From Aradus depressus (lineage: Eukaryota; Arthropoda; Insecta; Hemiptera; Aradidae): 64,000 bases of DNA. The stretch is from the NCBI GenBank assembly GCA_963662175.1, contig OY759218.1, positions 1,426,001 to 1,490,000 of the forward strand. The letters run 5' to 3'. How positions within the stretch are numbered: the stretch's first letter is position 1; each line of letters starts with the position of its first letter. Under the pieces are notes generated by a model, which worked only from the letters and a program-made list of their open reading frames with translations, was not told where the DNA came from and did not search any database. Positions 14,160-23,426 of the stretch are shown one piece after another. The position numbers were made by a program, and so were the translations under genes.

Positions 14160-15759
14160 ACCGAGAACGCTACACATACAAATACTAATTAATGCATTAC
14201 CAACAATTTAGTTAGCTGAACAATTATTTACATAGATCTCAGAGGTGTATAAAATTAAATAATTATATTGCTATAGACAGTTATTGTGACCCATGCCCGA
14301 GCTTTAAATACGAGGTCATATCGCCTACTACCAGAGCACTCATTCATCGCTCTGGTGGACATGAGCACAACTACAGTGGGAGTCCTAATTGTGCGTATTT
14401 AGGTTTATATATCTTTAACGAGTACCCGACATAGTGCAAGCTCATGACCATCGCTTAACGCCCCATCCGAAGGACGGCGCGTTTAAGTTTTCTTTACCTC
14501 CCAGGTAAAAAACCTAAGGACCTCGGCCGGGTTCGCGATCTTGGGTCAGAAGGTTAGCAAGCTACATCTGAGCTATAAATAGTGTGTAGAAGAAGTCGCC
14601 AGTAAAACACAGCTAATGCACTCTCCCAGTTCGAAAAAGCTCATTTAAAATCATCACTCTCCCTACATAAGTCGAAACATTCATTCTCGCAGACGTTATA
14701 TGGTTGTCAAATACAAAGATAGATATTTTGATATTTTTTGAATTCAGAGACCCGGATATATAATACTCGTATACAATTCCGATGAAATTTCAACGTCGAG
14801 TTTAAGATTAATTAATTTAAACCACAGATAAAAACGGCAGACTGGGTTAACCTAAAAAAATTATTCTTGCGCTATTTCGTAACAAACATGCCTAGGGAGA
14901 GAGAAGCATCAGTATTTTACACCCAACATTCAATAAATGTTTTCAAGAAAAAAAGAAGCATTGTTGCACCTTACCTTATTTAAAGAATATACGTCTATAC
15001 TTGAAGCACCGATATCTTTTAAATCTCGTTCTGCGTCATATCTAAGATCATTTGATACTGAAACCCAAATTGCTCGTTTTCTACCTTTTAAATAATTTTC
15101 AAAAATCATTCCAGCTATAGTTCGACCTTTACCAACACCTGCTCCGTCTCCTAGAATAAAAATAATTAAATTATTATGCAGAGAAGTGTACTAAATTATA
15201 TCATGGACCATATTATTCCATTGAACCAATTCATCTCATTGGAGCTTTCTAAAAACTCCTGGCTCTTCCAGTTCTAAGTTAACTTTTGAACTTTGGGAAA
15301 GCACTGAATCTTTGCCTGTTGAAATTTTGGAGTAATGTTCATATTTCTCGAGATCTTGTTTCTTAAAAAATAGGACAATCCCGAAATACCGTCTTCATCC
15401 AGTGGTCTCACAATTTCATATTGAAAATATTATCTTAGTCAATACAATATACAAAGATTTAATACCTATTAAAAATCCTGCTCGAGAACAGTCTGGTAAA
15501 AAATGCTCGTGCTGTTGTGAAGCGTACACGATTGCTTCTAATTGCAAGGCTGATAACGCTCCACTCGAAACTGTACTTTCAGGCAGAGCAATTTGATACC
15601 AAACTTCCGTAGGTTCTACGCTGGATAGAGAAGCCGTTTCTACCACCGGATCTGGATGCTTCTTTCCTAACTTCACTAAAAAAAAAAATCAAAACATTGT
15701 ATGCCACAAAATTTAAAAAAAAAAGTCGAAGGTGAATCACCGGCAATGTACTTCCTCAG

Positions 15760-15827
<68 letters not shown>

Positions 15828-18800
15828 ATTAACTTTCCGCTCCACCTCCAAAACTAATCGACCGTTTGCGCTAATATTCAACACTTGATTTACACAGGGG
15901 CTCTTAAATCCTCATAGTAATTTTTTGTGACGATAAATGCAATACATCGGGAGTTATTACGGTTTTTTAATTGAGCCTCCCCCCCCCCCCCCCCCCCCTT
16001 CTCTTCGGCCGATGTAGCTTGCCGGACACGGAGGATGCCCCCGATTGGAATGAGCTGGATCTTACTCTTGTAATTGGGAGGCAGAAGAGTGGCGGCGCCC
16101 CTGGGAGCAACCTCATGGACGCGGCCATGATCAAGAAAGCCTTCCCGGTCATTAAGCCAGATCTACTCTACCTGTACAACGGCTGCCTAAGACAAAGCCA
16201 CTTCCCGAGTGCTTGGGAACGTGTCATGGTGTGCACGTTTGTCAAGCCTGGGGATAGGGACCTTTCCTTGGCAGGCAGCTACAGACCGATCAGCCTTCTG
16301 TCTCTGTTCGGTAAGATACTGGAAGGACTCGTCCTTGACAGGATCCGCACCCGAGTATACGCCTTCGTATCCCCTAGACAGTATGGTTGCTTGTGGGGTA
16401 GGTGACGCGTTGATAGTTATGTTGAGTCGGATGTTGAGGAGAACAGAGGCAGATATGCCCTCCGTATCTTCTTCGACATCGCGGCGGCGTTCGAGTGTGC
16501 CTGGTGGCCTGCCGTCCTCACGCGACTGCGTGCTATGGGACCGCCTAGGAATATATTTGGGCTGATATCCAGTTTCCTTGACGGCCGTTCTGCGACTGTA
16601 AGTCAGCTGTATGCCAGCACATCAGTGAACATCACTAGAGGATGCCCCCAGGGCTCGGTCTTAGGACCAACACTCTGGAACATACTCTTTGATGGACTGC
16701 TCCGTGAACTCGAGAATCGTGGAGTTGATCCGCGCGACAGGATGTACCTGGGATTGACCCTGCCGGAGTTGATGACGGAGTCGAACTATCCGGCGTTCGG
16801 CCGGTTTGTCAACTCCTGGCGGGAACAGAAAAATGCCCTTTGACCCGGCGCCGGGGGCGATTGACGGGCCCGAGTTCTATCCACCGCGACCGCGATGTAG
16901 AAGCAGCCTCAATCTACCGATCTCGAGCTCTCTCGGCGCCACCAGGCAGCCGCAACTCAAGGGGGTCCGGGAGAGCCAGTCTGTCCCGTAAGGGACCAAA
17001 GGCTGTCGCCCTCGGACACCCACAGCAACACTGTAAATAAAACTACAGTTTATATATGTTTTCAATTAAATAGGCAAATTGTTACTCACATTTTGAAGGC
17101 ATATAATCAGCGTAGGTTTCAGCGACTCCCATATCTTCATCATCATTTTCTTCTTCTTCTGTGTTTTGGACAGGCATCTAATAGAATAAAAATAATTAAT
17201 AAACATAAAAGATGCAAGCACAAGCCGCGTAAAGTTATCAAATAACCCGTTAATAACCTTCAAAACAATCCAAAAAACAGTTACAAACAAGAAACAAACA
17301 CAACTTTTCACTATATTATCTGGACTTTAAATCCAATCCAGTTTAGAGAAGAATTTTCGAGAGGGGCCAATTTTGATTTTTTTTGCACAGATTACATCTT
17401 ATTACATCGGGTTTGGTAAATGAGAATATCAATAATCAACCTGTAGTTATACAGCTAGGTATAAGTAATAATAAAGCAATATAGAGTGAAAATTGGACAC
17501 CTTACTTAAAACAAAAGGGAACAAACGTTTTCAAAAAAAGGGCCCTAAATAGTAAAGGTTCAGGAAGTGACAACTTGTTCTATAGTGCACTGGATATACA
17601 CCAGTGACACGATGCAGCAACACTAAAAACGTCTATCTCCTAAAAGCCATGATGAGGAGAGCAATTTTTCTTTAATTTGGTTATTTTAAACTGAACAAAT
17701 TAAAGAAAAAATTTCTGGGAAGCGATCAGGGAACCTTCACACTACATAGCAGCTACCTAAGCCACTAAGTCATGAGAAGGCTCGAACTAACTTTAAAATT
17801 ATGCATAAAAAGTAATAAAATTTGAAATAAAATAAATTACTTTATGCTGAGAATCCATCCAAAATTGCGGCAATCCTTTATTGTTGAAAGAATGCATCCA
17901 ATTGCTTGGAAACATCTGTTTTTGGTTAAGGAGATGGTTTATGAGCATGCCATTGCTTGGTAGAACAATAGGATTAATTCCACTCATGTTTGTGAATAGA
18001 AGAGATTGGTCTGGTGTAAGATTTCCACTCAGACCCCCCATTTCAAGATCTAAAAATAAATAAAATGCTTATTTTTCAAAAAATGGAAATAATTTATACA
18101 TTTTTTGTCGTTATAGAAGTAACGAAATAAAAATAACAGAAAAAAAAGTCCCTCTTCTCTCTTACTTTATAGTAAGAGAATATCTGAAAAGAGAACGTGA
18201 AGGGTTAATTCGTGCTTTTCTTGAACTAAGAACCAACTTTTTTGTGGTAACGCACAAGGTCTTCTTGGTGGGTCATTAAATACATCAAAATAAAGTAATA
18301 ATCAAGCCTCATAACTGCGATAAATGTCGAGTCATTTGAAACATCCAAACTTTGCCCCATTTTGAGCTTTTTTCGCCAATATAAACGCTTGGCAACTGAA
18401 ACGATTGTTCAACAATTGATAATTTTCATATTATCACTAGGAACAAATTATGTAAAGAAAATCATAAAAATCTAAGAGATGTCATGGGCTGATTCGACAT
18501 GAAATGACTTTACATTCTCTCCAGATGTCTCTGTTTTCTACTATTCTCTGAAGCTCTTAATGAAACCTTTCATCAGTATTTGAATTTACCTTTCCACCGG
18601 TGTTAGATGGCCCTCACAACAGACCAACCGACAACTAGCAACCTGTCACCTCTCTCACACCAGCGCAACCGGCAACCTGCTACCTCTCAGATCAGAGAAT
18701 CTTTTTGCTAAATTCGGATGTGAGAAGTTGCTCCTTTCAAGCAATTTTAGTTGTTTTCCAACCGGCAGCCGAGTTATTAGCAACTTAAGATGCTTCAATT

Positions 18801-21800
18801 TCCTACAAGCGATGTTGTGTTGCCTTGGTGTGAGACCCTCCACCTAATTTAATGTGGACATACTCTCTCTCCGTTTAGCTTGAGGTTTCTATAATAGAAA
18901 CACTCAATCCATGGGGCAAGTATGTCACTAATCTGAGGTTTCCTTGTCAGTAATTATCCTGAGAAGATTCGTTGGCTCATCGGAGTGATTGCCTATTATT
19001 TTTTAATTCCAATTTTAAGTTCGGACCAACTTAATAATTAGACCAAAAGTTACTCCTAGGGCAGTGCCGGGAAAACCTGTTACTAGTCTATGAAACTCGA
19101 TACTTACTTTGTTGCAAAAATTGGGCAGAATTCGGAGACCTCATTGAAGAATACGCCAAAGATTGGGGAAATTGTAAAGCGCCAAGCATATTTGCCGTAG
19201 ACTGAAGGGGGTTATAAGATGTAGCAGAGCGAACCATCTCATAGCCCGGTGTAACGTCTTTTTTAATAAGTCCGGTGGGTGAGATTTTAGAAAAATTCAC
19301 ATTGGATGACCCTGAAAAATACAGATTATAAAATATATATTTATATAGGGCTGTGAACTGTGAGGTAGTAGTTCAAGATAACATTTTAAGATAGTTCGGC
19401 ATGTATCTCATAACCAGGGCGAAAAATCGTACATATAAACTGTACCCTTCAGTTGTCTCTAGAACTTTTATTTAGACATTTTTGATTAAGTCATAAACAT
19501 ATGCGATATCTTGTAAAATTTACTTAGGCCCCGAAGTAAACACAGACATCGTGAAAATGGTCCAAACGTGTTCAAGGGACCTTCAATGTGAAATTCTGTT
19601 GAAAACTAGATCTCGGATTTTTGCACGATTACAATACTTTCTTATACTGAGGGATTCTGGATCTACAAATAATATTTCGTGTCGATGTATTCATGACGTC
19701 GGCACTTAATAGGTTTTTTAGCTAATCGGTCATTTGGCACAAAATCACTAGATATCGTCCGTCCTTTTAGGGTTTTGGATTCACATGAACAATTTCATTG
19801 CGATATATTCCATCTATCGGGAGTTATTGTATTCATAGACGCCCTTGAAACTTTTTTGGTGGTATTTTTGGAGCAGAGGGTCAGAAAACTAAGACCCTAA
19901 GCTCCGCTGATTCTTCTCCCAATTAATTGGTCTTTTGCTTAGCACACAGACGTTTCGAAAAGAACTCTCATTATCTGTATCTTTAATTTATTTGCTGATC
20001 TTTATTGTAAACAATTTTCTTATTGATATTTATGCAGAACATACTTATATAGTCGACCACACTTAGACTAAGAGTTATAACCACACTTAGACTAAGAGTT
20101 TTAACAAATAGGTTGTCTCGTAAAGTTCTGCATAAAGAATATTATGATCAAACAACTTTTTGAACACTTTGACAGATAAATAACTCCTGTTTATGTCTGT
20201 GGTATCAAATACTTACCTAATTTACTAAATTTCGCTTCGTCCTGCCTGGGCTGTGGCCTCAGACCTTTTGAGTCATTACTTCTTTCATCTGAATTCAAGG
20301 TGTACGCCGTAGCAAGATCTTTTCCACCACCTTGAAAATCAATTTCAAAATGACAATTTTCAATTTTCTAATTCTGTCCTCTCTATAAAGTGAATGTATT
20401 ATATATGTATTCATGAATAGGCAGATTCAAAATATGAAGTTTGGTTGAAATATGTGATGACACTTCCTATGATTGATTATTATAATATAATTAACAAACA
20501 GACGAACATTCAATTTTATTTATATAGATTTATTCTTGTTTATTTTATTATTATCACACGCGTATTTGTTACTTAAGACCTAATAACTGTTTTTGTATTT
20601 TTTTAGCCCTGACAGAGAACCAACGGACCATACTCTTTCTCAAATTCGGGCAATTAAATTTACATCAAGAAGGGTTGATAAATGTCACCGACCACACCTT
20701 TCCAGTTACAACTGTTGATGTATATAATTTTTAAGACATCTTAATATACAGATTGTATGAAATATCCTATTACTGTGTTAATGTTTATTGGAAATACAAT
20801 ATTATTATCATCAATTTATCATGATTGGTCCAAAAGTTATTTTTTGATAATGCCAACCCTTAAGGAAATTCCTTTCTTTAGGCTGTTACGAGGGCGGGAG
20901 AATGTAAGCCCATTTCTATTTTGGCACCACAGGGGCGGGCTACATTACCGGGGTTATTTACAAACATGCATGGCCCCGGGAGAGAAGTTTTATATATGAA
21001 AAGAAAATTCTCCCCCGAACGGGATTCGAACCCGCACCCGTGGTGGGTCCATGCAAACACCCAGGCTCTAGCCCACACGGCTCCGATCCAAAAGTTAATG
21101 GACGTAGGAAATTCAAGTGTTCAAAACATTTTTTACTCACCTGGGACTTCAATCTTGTCCGGGTCTTCATCTTCATCAAAATCACTTTCTGATGACTTAC
21201 TATCTCGATCACTTTCTTGTTTGGAAAACTTCATTCTGAAAAAAAATGTAAATTAAAAATAAATAAAACCAGAAGATTCGCAGGTACAGAGTTACCTCAT
21301 GACTTGTTTTCTTTACTATAATGTATCTGATACAAAGTAAAATTAAAATAACCGGGCCGAGGCTCCGAGTACGCCGTCTTTCGGATGGACGTTAAGCGCT
21401 GGTTCCGAGCCTGGTACTCGTTGAAGAACCCTACTCTAGGGAACTAAAACTGGGTGGAAAAATTTTAGGTAGAGTCGGGCTCATGTCCACCAGAGGAACG
21501 AAAACCCCTCTGGCAGTAGGCTATTATTGTTAAAGTCCAGTCATAATAACAAACAACAAAATAGAAAAATCGTCGATGAATCAACGGCTATGTTCCTCCC
21601 TAGCAGAATTACATAGTAGCTTGTTTCTGAATCCTCATACTAAATTTTGTGTCGACACATACATTACATTATGTGGATCGAGAACTATGCCCCGAGACGC
21701 CAAAATAACAATTTATAAAACAGTCCTAGGACCGGTCGTCACATATGCGAGTGAAATCTGGGTCCTGACTAGGAGGGACGAAGTTTTACTCAATACGTGG

Positions 21801-22904
21801 GAGAGGAAGATATTGAGGAAGATATACGGCCCTACTCCAGAGGGGGATAGATGGAGGATACGGACCAATGGGAGCTGAGGGACCTGTACAAGAGCCCGGA
21901 CCTGGTGGCCTTAGTGAAGCAGGGGCGGCTGCAATGGCTAGGGCATTTACAGAGGATGGAGCCAGACAGATTGCCGAGGAGGATACTGGAGGGACACCCG
22001 GGAGGACAAAGAAGAAGAGGTAGACCCCGCTTACGTTGGCTGGAGAACGACCTCAGAACGATGGGTGTGAGAAGGAAACGGAAGGCGGAGGATAGAGAAG
22101 AATGGCGGAAGATCTTTGCGGAGGCCCAGGTTCTACAAGGACTTTAGCGCCAGGGAAAGCTAAAGCTACATACATTACATCGGCAGTTATTAGGATTTTT
22201 GAGTTGAGTCCCCTGTGCCCTTCAGCTGATTATGCTGAAAATCAATAGGTGTCGTCCTTAGAGGGTTCTGGATATAAATACAAAATGTCCTATCGAAACA
22301 TTCATTTTATAGGGAATCATCGTGTTCACAGTTACACATTTCTTTTTTCATATTTGGAATCTGAAGGTAGGAAAACATGATATTCCCTTGAAAACACAAT
22401 TTATGACCGATTACATATTTCCCTATATTACTTCATATATAGCTGGCAAGTAAAATAATTAATCAAACTATCACTGACACTATCAACATTTTATTACGTA
22501 TTGAAAATTAAACTGGTACTTAGCAATAAATTTCAGTGACAGTTTTTAAAAATAAGAGAAAAACCCATGAAAAGTTCTCATTATATATCCAATAAATCCT
22601 GCACGTATGAAATGTGCAAGATTTATCACACAAATAATATAAATTTTGTTAACTCTATGCGGGAAAACATCTCAAATGCCCACCTTGCGTCTACGTCGAA
22701 GTTGAAACCACCTTTGATATTTTTGAATAACTCGTAAAACATAATCAAAATTATGTGAACTATGAGAATTTGACTTCGAGGAAGTGATCGTTGCCTTTAA
22801 TGTCAAATTACCCATTATAATTTCGAAAATACAATTGTAGTAAATTTATTATTATTATATATAAATATCACAGTTTTTTACCGGTTCGGTTTCGAAGACA
22901 TCAT
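153..22904 (-). CDS. sno: strawberry notch (SBNO) homologue, 16 coding exons, 3' part outside window
   Basis: The spliced protein matches the strawberry notch family, a nuclear DExD/H-box helicase-like co-regulator acting in Notch and EGFR signalling (family knowledge). Exons lie at 22933-22882, 21235-21141, 20330-20217, 19311-19108, 18049-17841, 17177-17090, 15675-15466, 15150-14975, 9705-9541, 8460-8219, 3836-3683, 3489-3329, 3204-3085, 2781-2621, 1689-1495 and 442-153. Coding length from the ATG at 22904 is 2607 nt, 869 codons, with every junction phase consistent and all introns GT-AG. Visible landmarks are an acidic low-complexity N-terminus, a Walker A motif ([11 protein letters not shown]), a DECH box, the SAT-like [10 protein letters not shown] and the SNO-typical [13 protein letters not shown] and [13 protein letters not shown]. 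The last exon ends in a donor, so the gene continues left of base 1. Introns hold many transposons, but no exon is broken. Confidence 0.95.
443..1494 (-). other. sno intron with repeats
   Basis: No coding capacity. It holds a unit of the unclassified interspersed repeat (about 530-830, with the phrases 'ttttcagccaagtcag' and 'gatgtaatgaatgtattgac') and a tRNA-derived SINE (955-1235). Confidence 0.6.
955..1235 (+). mobile_element. tRNA-derived SINE, family A, copy 1
   Basis: Head resembles a tRNA: A-box-like GGTAGCTCAGTGG near 963 and B-box-like GGGTTCAAGAC near 1006. It is followed by a tRNA-unrelated body with recurring blocks 'gccgtccttcgga', 'gtacgatgtcag' and 'catgagtca'. The same body recurs at 14278, 21353, 53095 and 53813. 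Confidence 0.75.
1495..1689 (-). CDS. sno: sno coding exon 15
   Basis: Acceptor TTTCCAG before 1689, donor GTAACA from 1494. It encodes a basic then Ser/Asp/Glu-rich disordered linker ([17 protein letters not shown] and on), likely the nuclear-localisation and phosphorylation-prone insert of the family. Phase agrees with both neighbours. Confidence 0.88.
2004..2560 (-). repeat. tandem and dispersed copies of an unclassified interspersed repeat
   Basis: A 125-bp unit ('atattcaaat' at 2011 and 2136) is present twice in tandem almost without change, followed by two more diverged units to about 2560. Each unit contains 'gatgtaatgaatgtattgac' and 'ttttcagccaaatcagcc'. The same family occurs across the whole window. 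Confidence 0.8.
2621..2781 (-). CDS. sno: sno coding exon 14
   Basis: Encodes [20 protein letters not shown] and then a Lys/Ser-rich variable stretch ending KRKP. Donor GTTAGT from 2620. Confidence 0.92.
3085..3204 (-). CDS. sno: sno coding exon 13
   Basis: Encodes [20 protein letters not shown] and ends DFVSTA plus two bases of a Lys codon. This is the start of the C-terminal helicase-like lobe (GLQSTGEA). Confidence 0.95.
3329..3489 (-). CDS. sno: sno coding exon 12
   Basis: Encodes [19 protein letters not shown] and [16 protein letters not shown], one of the most diagnostic blocks of the strawberry notch family. Splits an Arg codon at its 3' end. Confidence 0.96.
3683..3836 (-). CDS. sno: sno coding exon 11
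   Basis: Encodes [20 protein letters not shown] through [11 protein letters not shown], the linker strongly conserved in SBNO proteins. Donor GTAAGT from 3682. Confidence 0.95.
4301..4626 (+). pseudogene. Ty3/Gypsy A nucleocapsid knuckle and protease fragment
   Basis: One frame has a CCHC zinc knuckle ([15 protein letters not shown]; Cx2Cx4Hx4C). A shifted frame has the aspartic protease active site [12 protein letters not shown]. The two lie in different frames over about 300 bp. Confidence 0.75.
4974..6340 (+). pseudogene. Ty3/Gypsy A reverse transcriptase and RNase H, frameshifted
   Basis: RT pieces include [12 protein letters not shown] and, near 5575, VYLDDEIIH, the YxDD catalytic box. 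The connection has [13 protein letters not shown], after an in-frame TAG at 5638, and [11 protein letters not shown]. RNase H is seen as [17 protein letters not shown] and [11 protein letters not shown]. At least three frame changes and two stops separate them. Confidence 0.82.
6608..7708 (+). pseudogene. Ty3/Gypsy A integrase, altered catalytic residue
   Basis: A 366-codon open stretch covering the rve integrase core and C-terminus. The second Asp (LTDQEANF) and the Glu ([11 protein letters not shown]) of the DDE triad are visible. The first Asp, normally in DIxGPLP, is His here (LHIVGPLP). With the broken pol upstream this points to an inactive enzyme. The HHCC zinc finger starts upstream in decayed sequence (RSCLER remains). 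Confidence 0.82.
7660..8043 (+). pseudogene. unidentified 127-codon frame at 3' end of Ty3/Gypsy A
   Basis: Overlaps the integrase tail in another frame. It is Glu/Leu-rich and ends with a hydrophobic segment ([14 protein letters not shown]) and RLRSR. A C-terminal membrane anchor in this place could be a relic of an env-like gene, but no similarity is recognised, so this is weak inference. Confidence 0.25.
8219..8460 (-). CDS. sno: sno coding exon 10, DECH box
   Basis: Begins [20 protein letters not shown], the DExH (motif II) Walker B of SBNO, and carries [18 protein letters not shown] (motif III-like SAT). It leaves phase 2 (CG) and is completed as Arg in the next exon after a 4.4-kb intron with a Ty3/Gypsy relic. 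Confidence 0.96.
8622..9331. mobile_element. hAT deletion derivative with 8-bp target duplication
   Basis: Terminal inverted repeats CAGAGTTGGGCA (8622) and TGCCCAACTCTG (ending 9331) are perfect over 12 bp and are flanked by the identical 8-bp duplication GTGTGATG (8614-8621 and 9332-9339), diagnostic of hAT. The subterminal regions are crowded with AGCTAATT-type motifs. Around 8816-8920 a frame reads [17 protein letters not shown], resembling the hAT dimerisation domain. This is therefore a shrunken autonomous copy, not an unrelated MITE. Confidence 0.9.
9541..9705 (-). CDS. sno: sno coding exon 9
   Basis: Encodes [20 protein letters not shown] and STYSALIGE through [10 protein letters not shown], the helicase motif Ia/Ib region of the family. 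The intron to its upstream exon is 5.3 kb long because it holds a Ty3/Gypsy element and a SINE. Confidence 0.96.
9834..10278 (+). pseudogene. Ty3/Gypsy B gag fragment
   Basis: The frame contains [18 protein letters not shown] and [15 protein letters not shown], the Retrotrans_gag capsid pattern. The N-terminus is lost in the truncated left end and a stop ends it at 10276. Confidence 0.65.
10359..11558 (+). pseudogene. Ty3/Gypsy B protease and start of RT
   Basis: Contains the protease site [12 protein letters not shown] near codon 63 and the RT entry [26 protein letters not shown]-type sequence then runs straight into [10 protein letters not shown]. The roughly 20 residues between these blocks in the family (RKLN to PLPRID) are missing, an in-frame deletion. 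A frameshift follows near 11545. Confidence 0.8.
11540..12960 (+). pseudogene. Ty3/Gypsy B RT palm, RNase H and start of integrase
   Basis: Shows [34 protein letters not shown] (YxDD), [51 protein letters not shown] and HGNADGLSR. Three frames are used in succession (breaks near 11876, 12148 and 12585). The catalytic RT and RNase H residues remain visible. Confidence 0.82.
12960..14001 (+). pseudogene. Ty3/Gypsy B integrase
   Basis: A TAG at 12961 falls inside the HHCC zinc finger (ITRTLC, then [14 protein letters not shown]). The core reads [25 protein letters not shown] and [15 protein letters not shown], so all three DDE residues are present, but a frameshift separates the first from the rest. 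The C-terminal [17 protein letters not shown] segment runs to the polypurine tract. Confidence 0.8.
13963..14174 (+). repeat. 3' LTR of Ty3/Gypsy B
   Basis: Begins TGTAGCGG right after the polypurine tract and ends CGCTACA. These are reciprocal inverted ends (TGTAGCG/CGCTACA). It is 212 bp long and includes an expanded (TA)n run at about 14118-14156. Confidence 0.75.
14278..14585 (-). mobile_element. tRNA-derived SINE, family A, copy 2
   Basis: Reverse complement of the 955-1235 repeat: 'tgacccatgcccgagctttaa', 'ccatccgaaggacggcg' and the tRNA-like head near 14520-14580 all recur in reverse order. Confidence 0.72.
14975..15150 (-). CDS. sno: sno coding exon 8, Walker A
   Basis: Carries the P-loop [14 protein letters not shown] (its first Gly is split across the preceding intron) and [17 protein letters not shown], the strongly conserved SBNO nucleotide-binding segment. 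Acceptor AG at 15152-15151, donor GTAAGG from 14974. Confidence 0.96.
15466..15675 (-). CDS. sno: sno coding exon 7, entry to the ATPase core
   Basis: Encodes [20 protein letters not shown] and then [17 protein letters not shown] and RAGFLIG, leading into Walker A. One residue before SRAGFLIG is Cys (codon TGT), where the family usually has Gly. This may be a polymorphism or assembly error, since the frame is intact. Confidence 0.95.
15763..15826. repeat. (AT)n microsatellite
   Basis: About 32 uninterrupted AT dinucleotides in the sno intron next to the R1-like LINE. Confidence 0.95.
15975..17062 (+). mobile_element. R1-clade-like LINE fragment, copy 1
   Basis: Follows a poly-C run. Frames contain [39 protein letters not shown] and, in another frame, [22 protein letters not shown], the R1-type RT. 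The sequence then jumps to the 3' end ([20 protein letters not shown]), so the RT palm after motif B and the C-terminus are deleted. The 3' UTR ends 'gtaaataaaactacag' without a long poly-A. It sits antisense in a sno intron. A second copy is at 28850-30075. Confidence 0.8.
17090..17177 (-). CDS. sno: sno coding exon 6
   Basis: Starts [18 protein letters not shown] and then [11 protein letters not shown], the acidic run and AETYADY signature just before the helicase-like core in SBNO proteins. Donor GTGAGT from 17089; it leaves phase 1, completed as Leu in the next exon. Confidence 0.93.
17841..18049 (-). CDS. sno: sno coding exon 5
   Basis: Acceptor TTTTTAG before 18049; donor GTAATT from 17840, a weaker donor than the others. 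It encodes a Met/Asn/Leu-rich linker containing [16 protein letters not shown] and ends on a codon boundary. Confidence 0.85.
18607..18842. mobile_element. possible PIF/Harbinger-type MITE
   Basis: Imperfect inverted ends: 'ggccctcacaac' at the left and 'ggtgtgagaccctcc' at the right. Repeated 'ggcaacctg'-like words lie inside. The same 'gaggccctcacactgg' word appears at 63956. No clear target duplication, so the call is weak. Confidence 0.3.
19108..19311 (-). CDS. sno: sno coding exon 4
   Basis: TTTTTCAG acceptor before 19311 and GTAAGT donor from 19107. It encodes [19 protein letters not shown] and a Ser/Gln-rich tail, a low-conservation N-terminal region of the protein. Confidence 0.88.
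19640..19990 (-). repeat. unclassified interspersed repeat in sno intron
   Basis: Carries 'gtcgatgtattcatgacgtc' and 'aaaatcactagatatcgtcc', reverse-strand forms of the family seen at 2004-2560 and 47205-47640. Confidence 0.55.
20217..20330 (-). CDS. sno: sno coding exon 3
   Basis: Flanked by AG (20332-20331) and GTAAGT (from 20216). It encodes a polar low-complexity stretch beginning [15 protein letters not shown]. It enters and leaves in phase 1, matching both neighbours. Confidence 0.85.
20880..21092 (-). mobile_element. tRNA-derived SINE, family B
   Basis: On the minus strand a tRNA-like head has A-box-like GTGTGGGCTAGAGCCTGG and a perfect B-box GGTTCGAATCC (near 21030), with a body ending around 20880. 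The body is unlike family A. It is not a functional tRNA because no acceptor stem or anticodon arm closes. Confidence 0.65.
21141..21235 (-). CDS. sno: sno coding exon 2
   Basis: Acceptor AG at 21237-21236 and donor GTGAGT from 21140. It encodes [20 protein letters not shown] and continues with an Asp/Glu-rich run, a disordered acidic N-terminal segment. If the upstream exon is non-coding, this ATG is the start. Confidence 0.85.
21353..21555 (+). mobile_element. tRNA-derived SINE, family A, copy 3 (5' truncated)
   Basis: Starts inside the element at 'gccgaggctccgagtacgccg' and keeps the 'cgtctttcggatggacg', 'ggctcatgtccaccag' and 'gtccagtcataat' body blocks. Confidence 0.7.
21660..22160 (+). 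mobile_element. RTE-type LINE 3' fragment
   Basis: Two overlapping frames give [20 protein letters not shown] and [20 protein letters not shown], then [20 protein letters not shown] and [15 protein letters not shown]. These are the C-terminal region after the RT in elements related to the one at 60140-62967. One frameshift lies near 21865. It is severely 5' truncated and inside the sno intron. Confidence 0.8.
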
Positions 22905-22933
22905 ACAACAAAATGAGAAAACCCAATTAGATC
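22882..22933 (-). CDS. sno: sno exon with proposed start codon
   Basis: A polypyrimidine/CAG acceptor precedes 22933 and the donor GT is at 22881-22880. Two consecutive ATGs (22904 and 22901) open MMSSKPN, and the final CG joins the A at 21235 in phase, leading straight into MKFSKQ. Because the frame continues without a stop, the start is placed here. The ATG at 21234 in the next exon is the alternative. Confidence 0.7.
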
Positions 22934-23147
22934 CTGCAAAAAAAACAAAAACAAATGCAGAATGAAAAATAATATAAAAAATGTATATACTTACATTAAT
23001 CGAAATTACTCAAAAGGATGTAAGTACGTTAACTTCATTCTTTACGTGACGTATAAAACATAAATAAGTATTGAACGTTTTTAGAACACTTAAAACTAAG
23101 TAATAATGGTTATTTCAAGTTAAAAACTGTACTGCAAAAACTGACTA

Positions 23148-23426
23148 TGAAAAGAACAAATGTCATAAAATATTAATAATTAAAACATTCAATCAAAAAT
23201 AAAACTGAAATCATAGTAGTATGGCGGAAAAGGAAAGAAATGATTGTTATTAGAACAAAAGATCGAAAAAAAAAAATAAATAAATAAGTTTTAAAAACTA
23301 ACATAAACAAACAATTAATAAGTACCGCTTAAAATTATGAAAACAATTATTGTAATAGTATACGGGAGAAAACTTACAATTAATTTGATGTTGAACAATT
23401 TTGACGATGTACACAACATTTTTGAT
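23148..23426. repeat. direct duplication D1 (candidate sno 5' exon region)
   Basis: About 280 bp, including 'atggcggaaaaggaaagaa' and the donor-containing 'gaaaacttacaa', recurs at 24018-24316 in the same orientation with scattered substitutions and small indels. Confidence 0.8.

Larger units (their letters stand above)
9834..14174 (+). mobile_element. Ty3/Gypsy retrotransposon B, 5'-truncated, with 3' LTR
   Basis: Lies in the sno intron between exons at 9705 and 15150, antisense to the gene. The order is gag tail, protease, RT, RNase H, integrase, polypurine tract (GGGGAGGACAAGAG, ending 13962) and a 3' LTR. No 5' LTR is present, so the left end is truncated. Several frameshifts and stops are spread over pol. 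Longer open frames than element A suggest a younger insertion. Confidence 0.87.

Noticed and set aside
4210..14174. Endogenous virus with envelope gene
   Set aside because: Both elements are Ty3/Gypsy retrotransposons with broken pol. No recognisable envelope protein is present, only one unidentified hydrophobic tail.
20990..21092. tRNA gene on the minus strand
   Set aside because: The B box is perfect, but the anticodon and acceptor stems do not form. A SINE head explains it.
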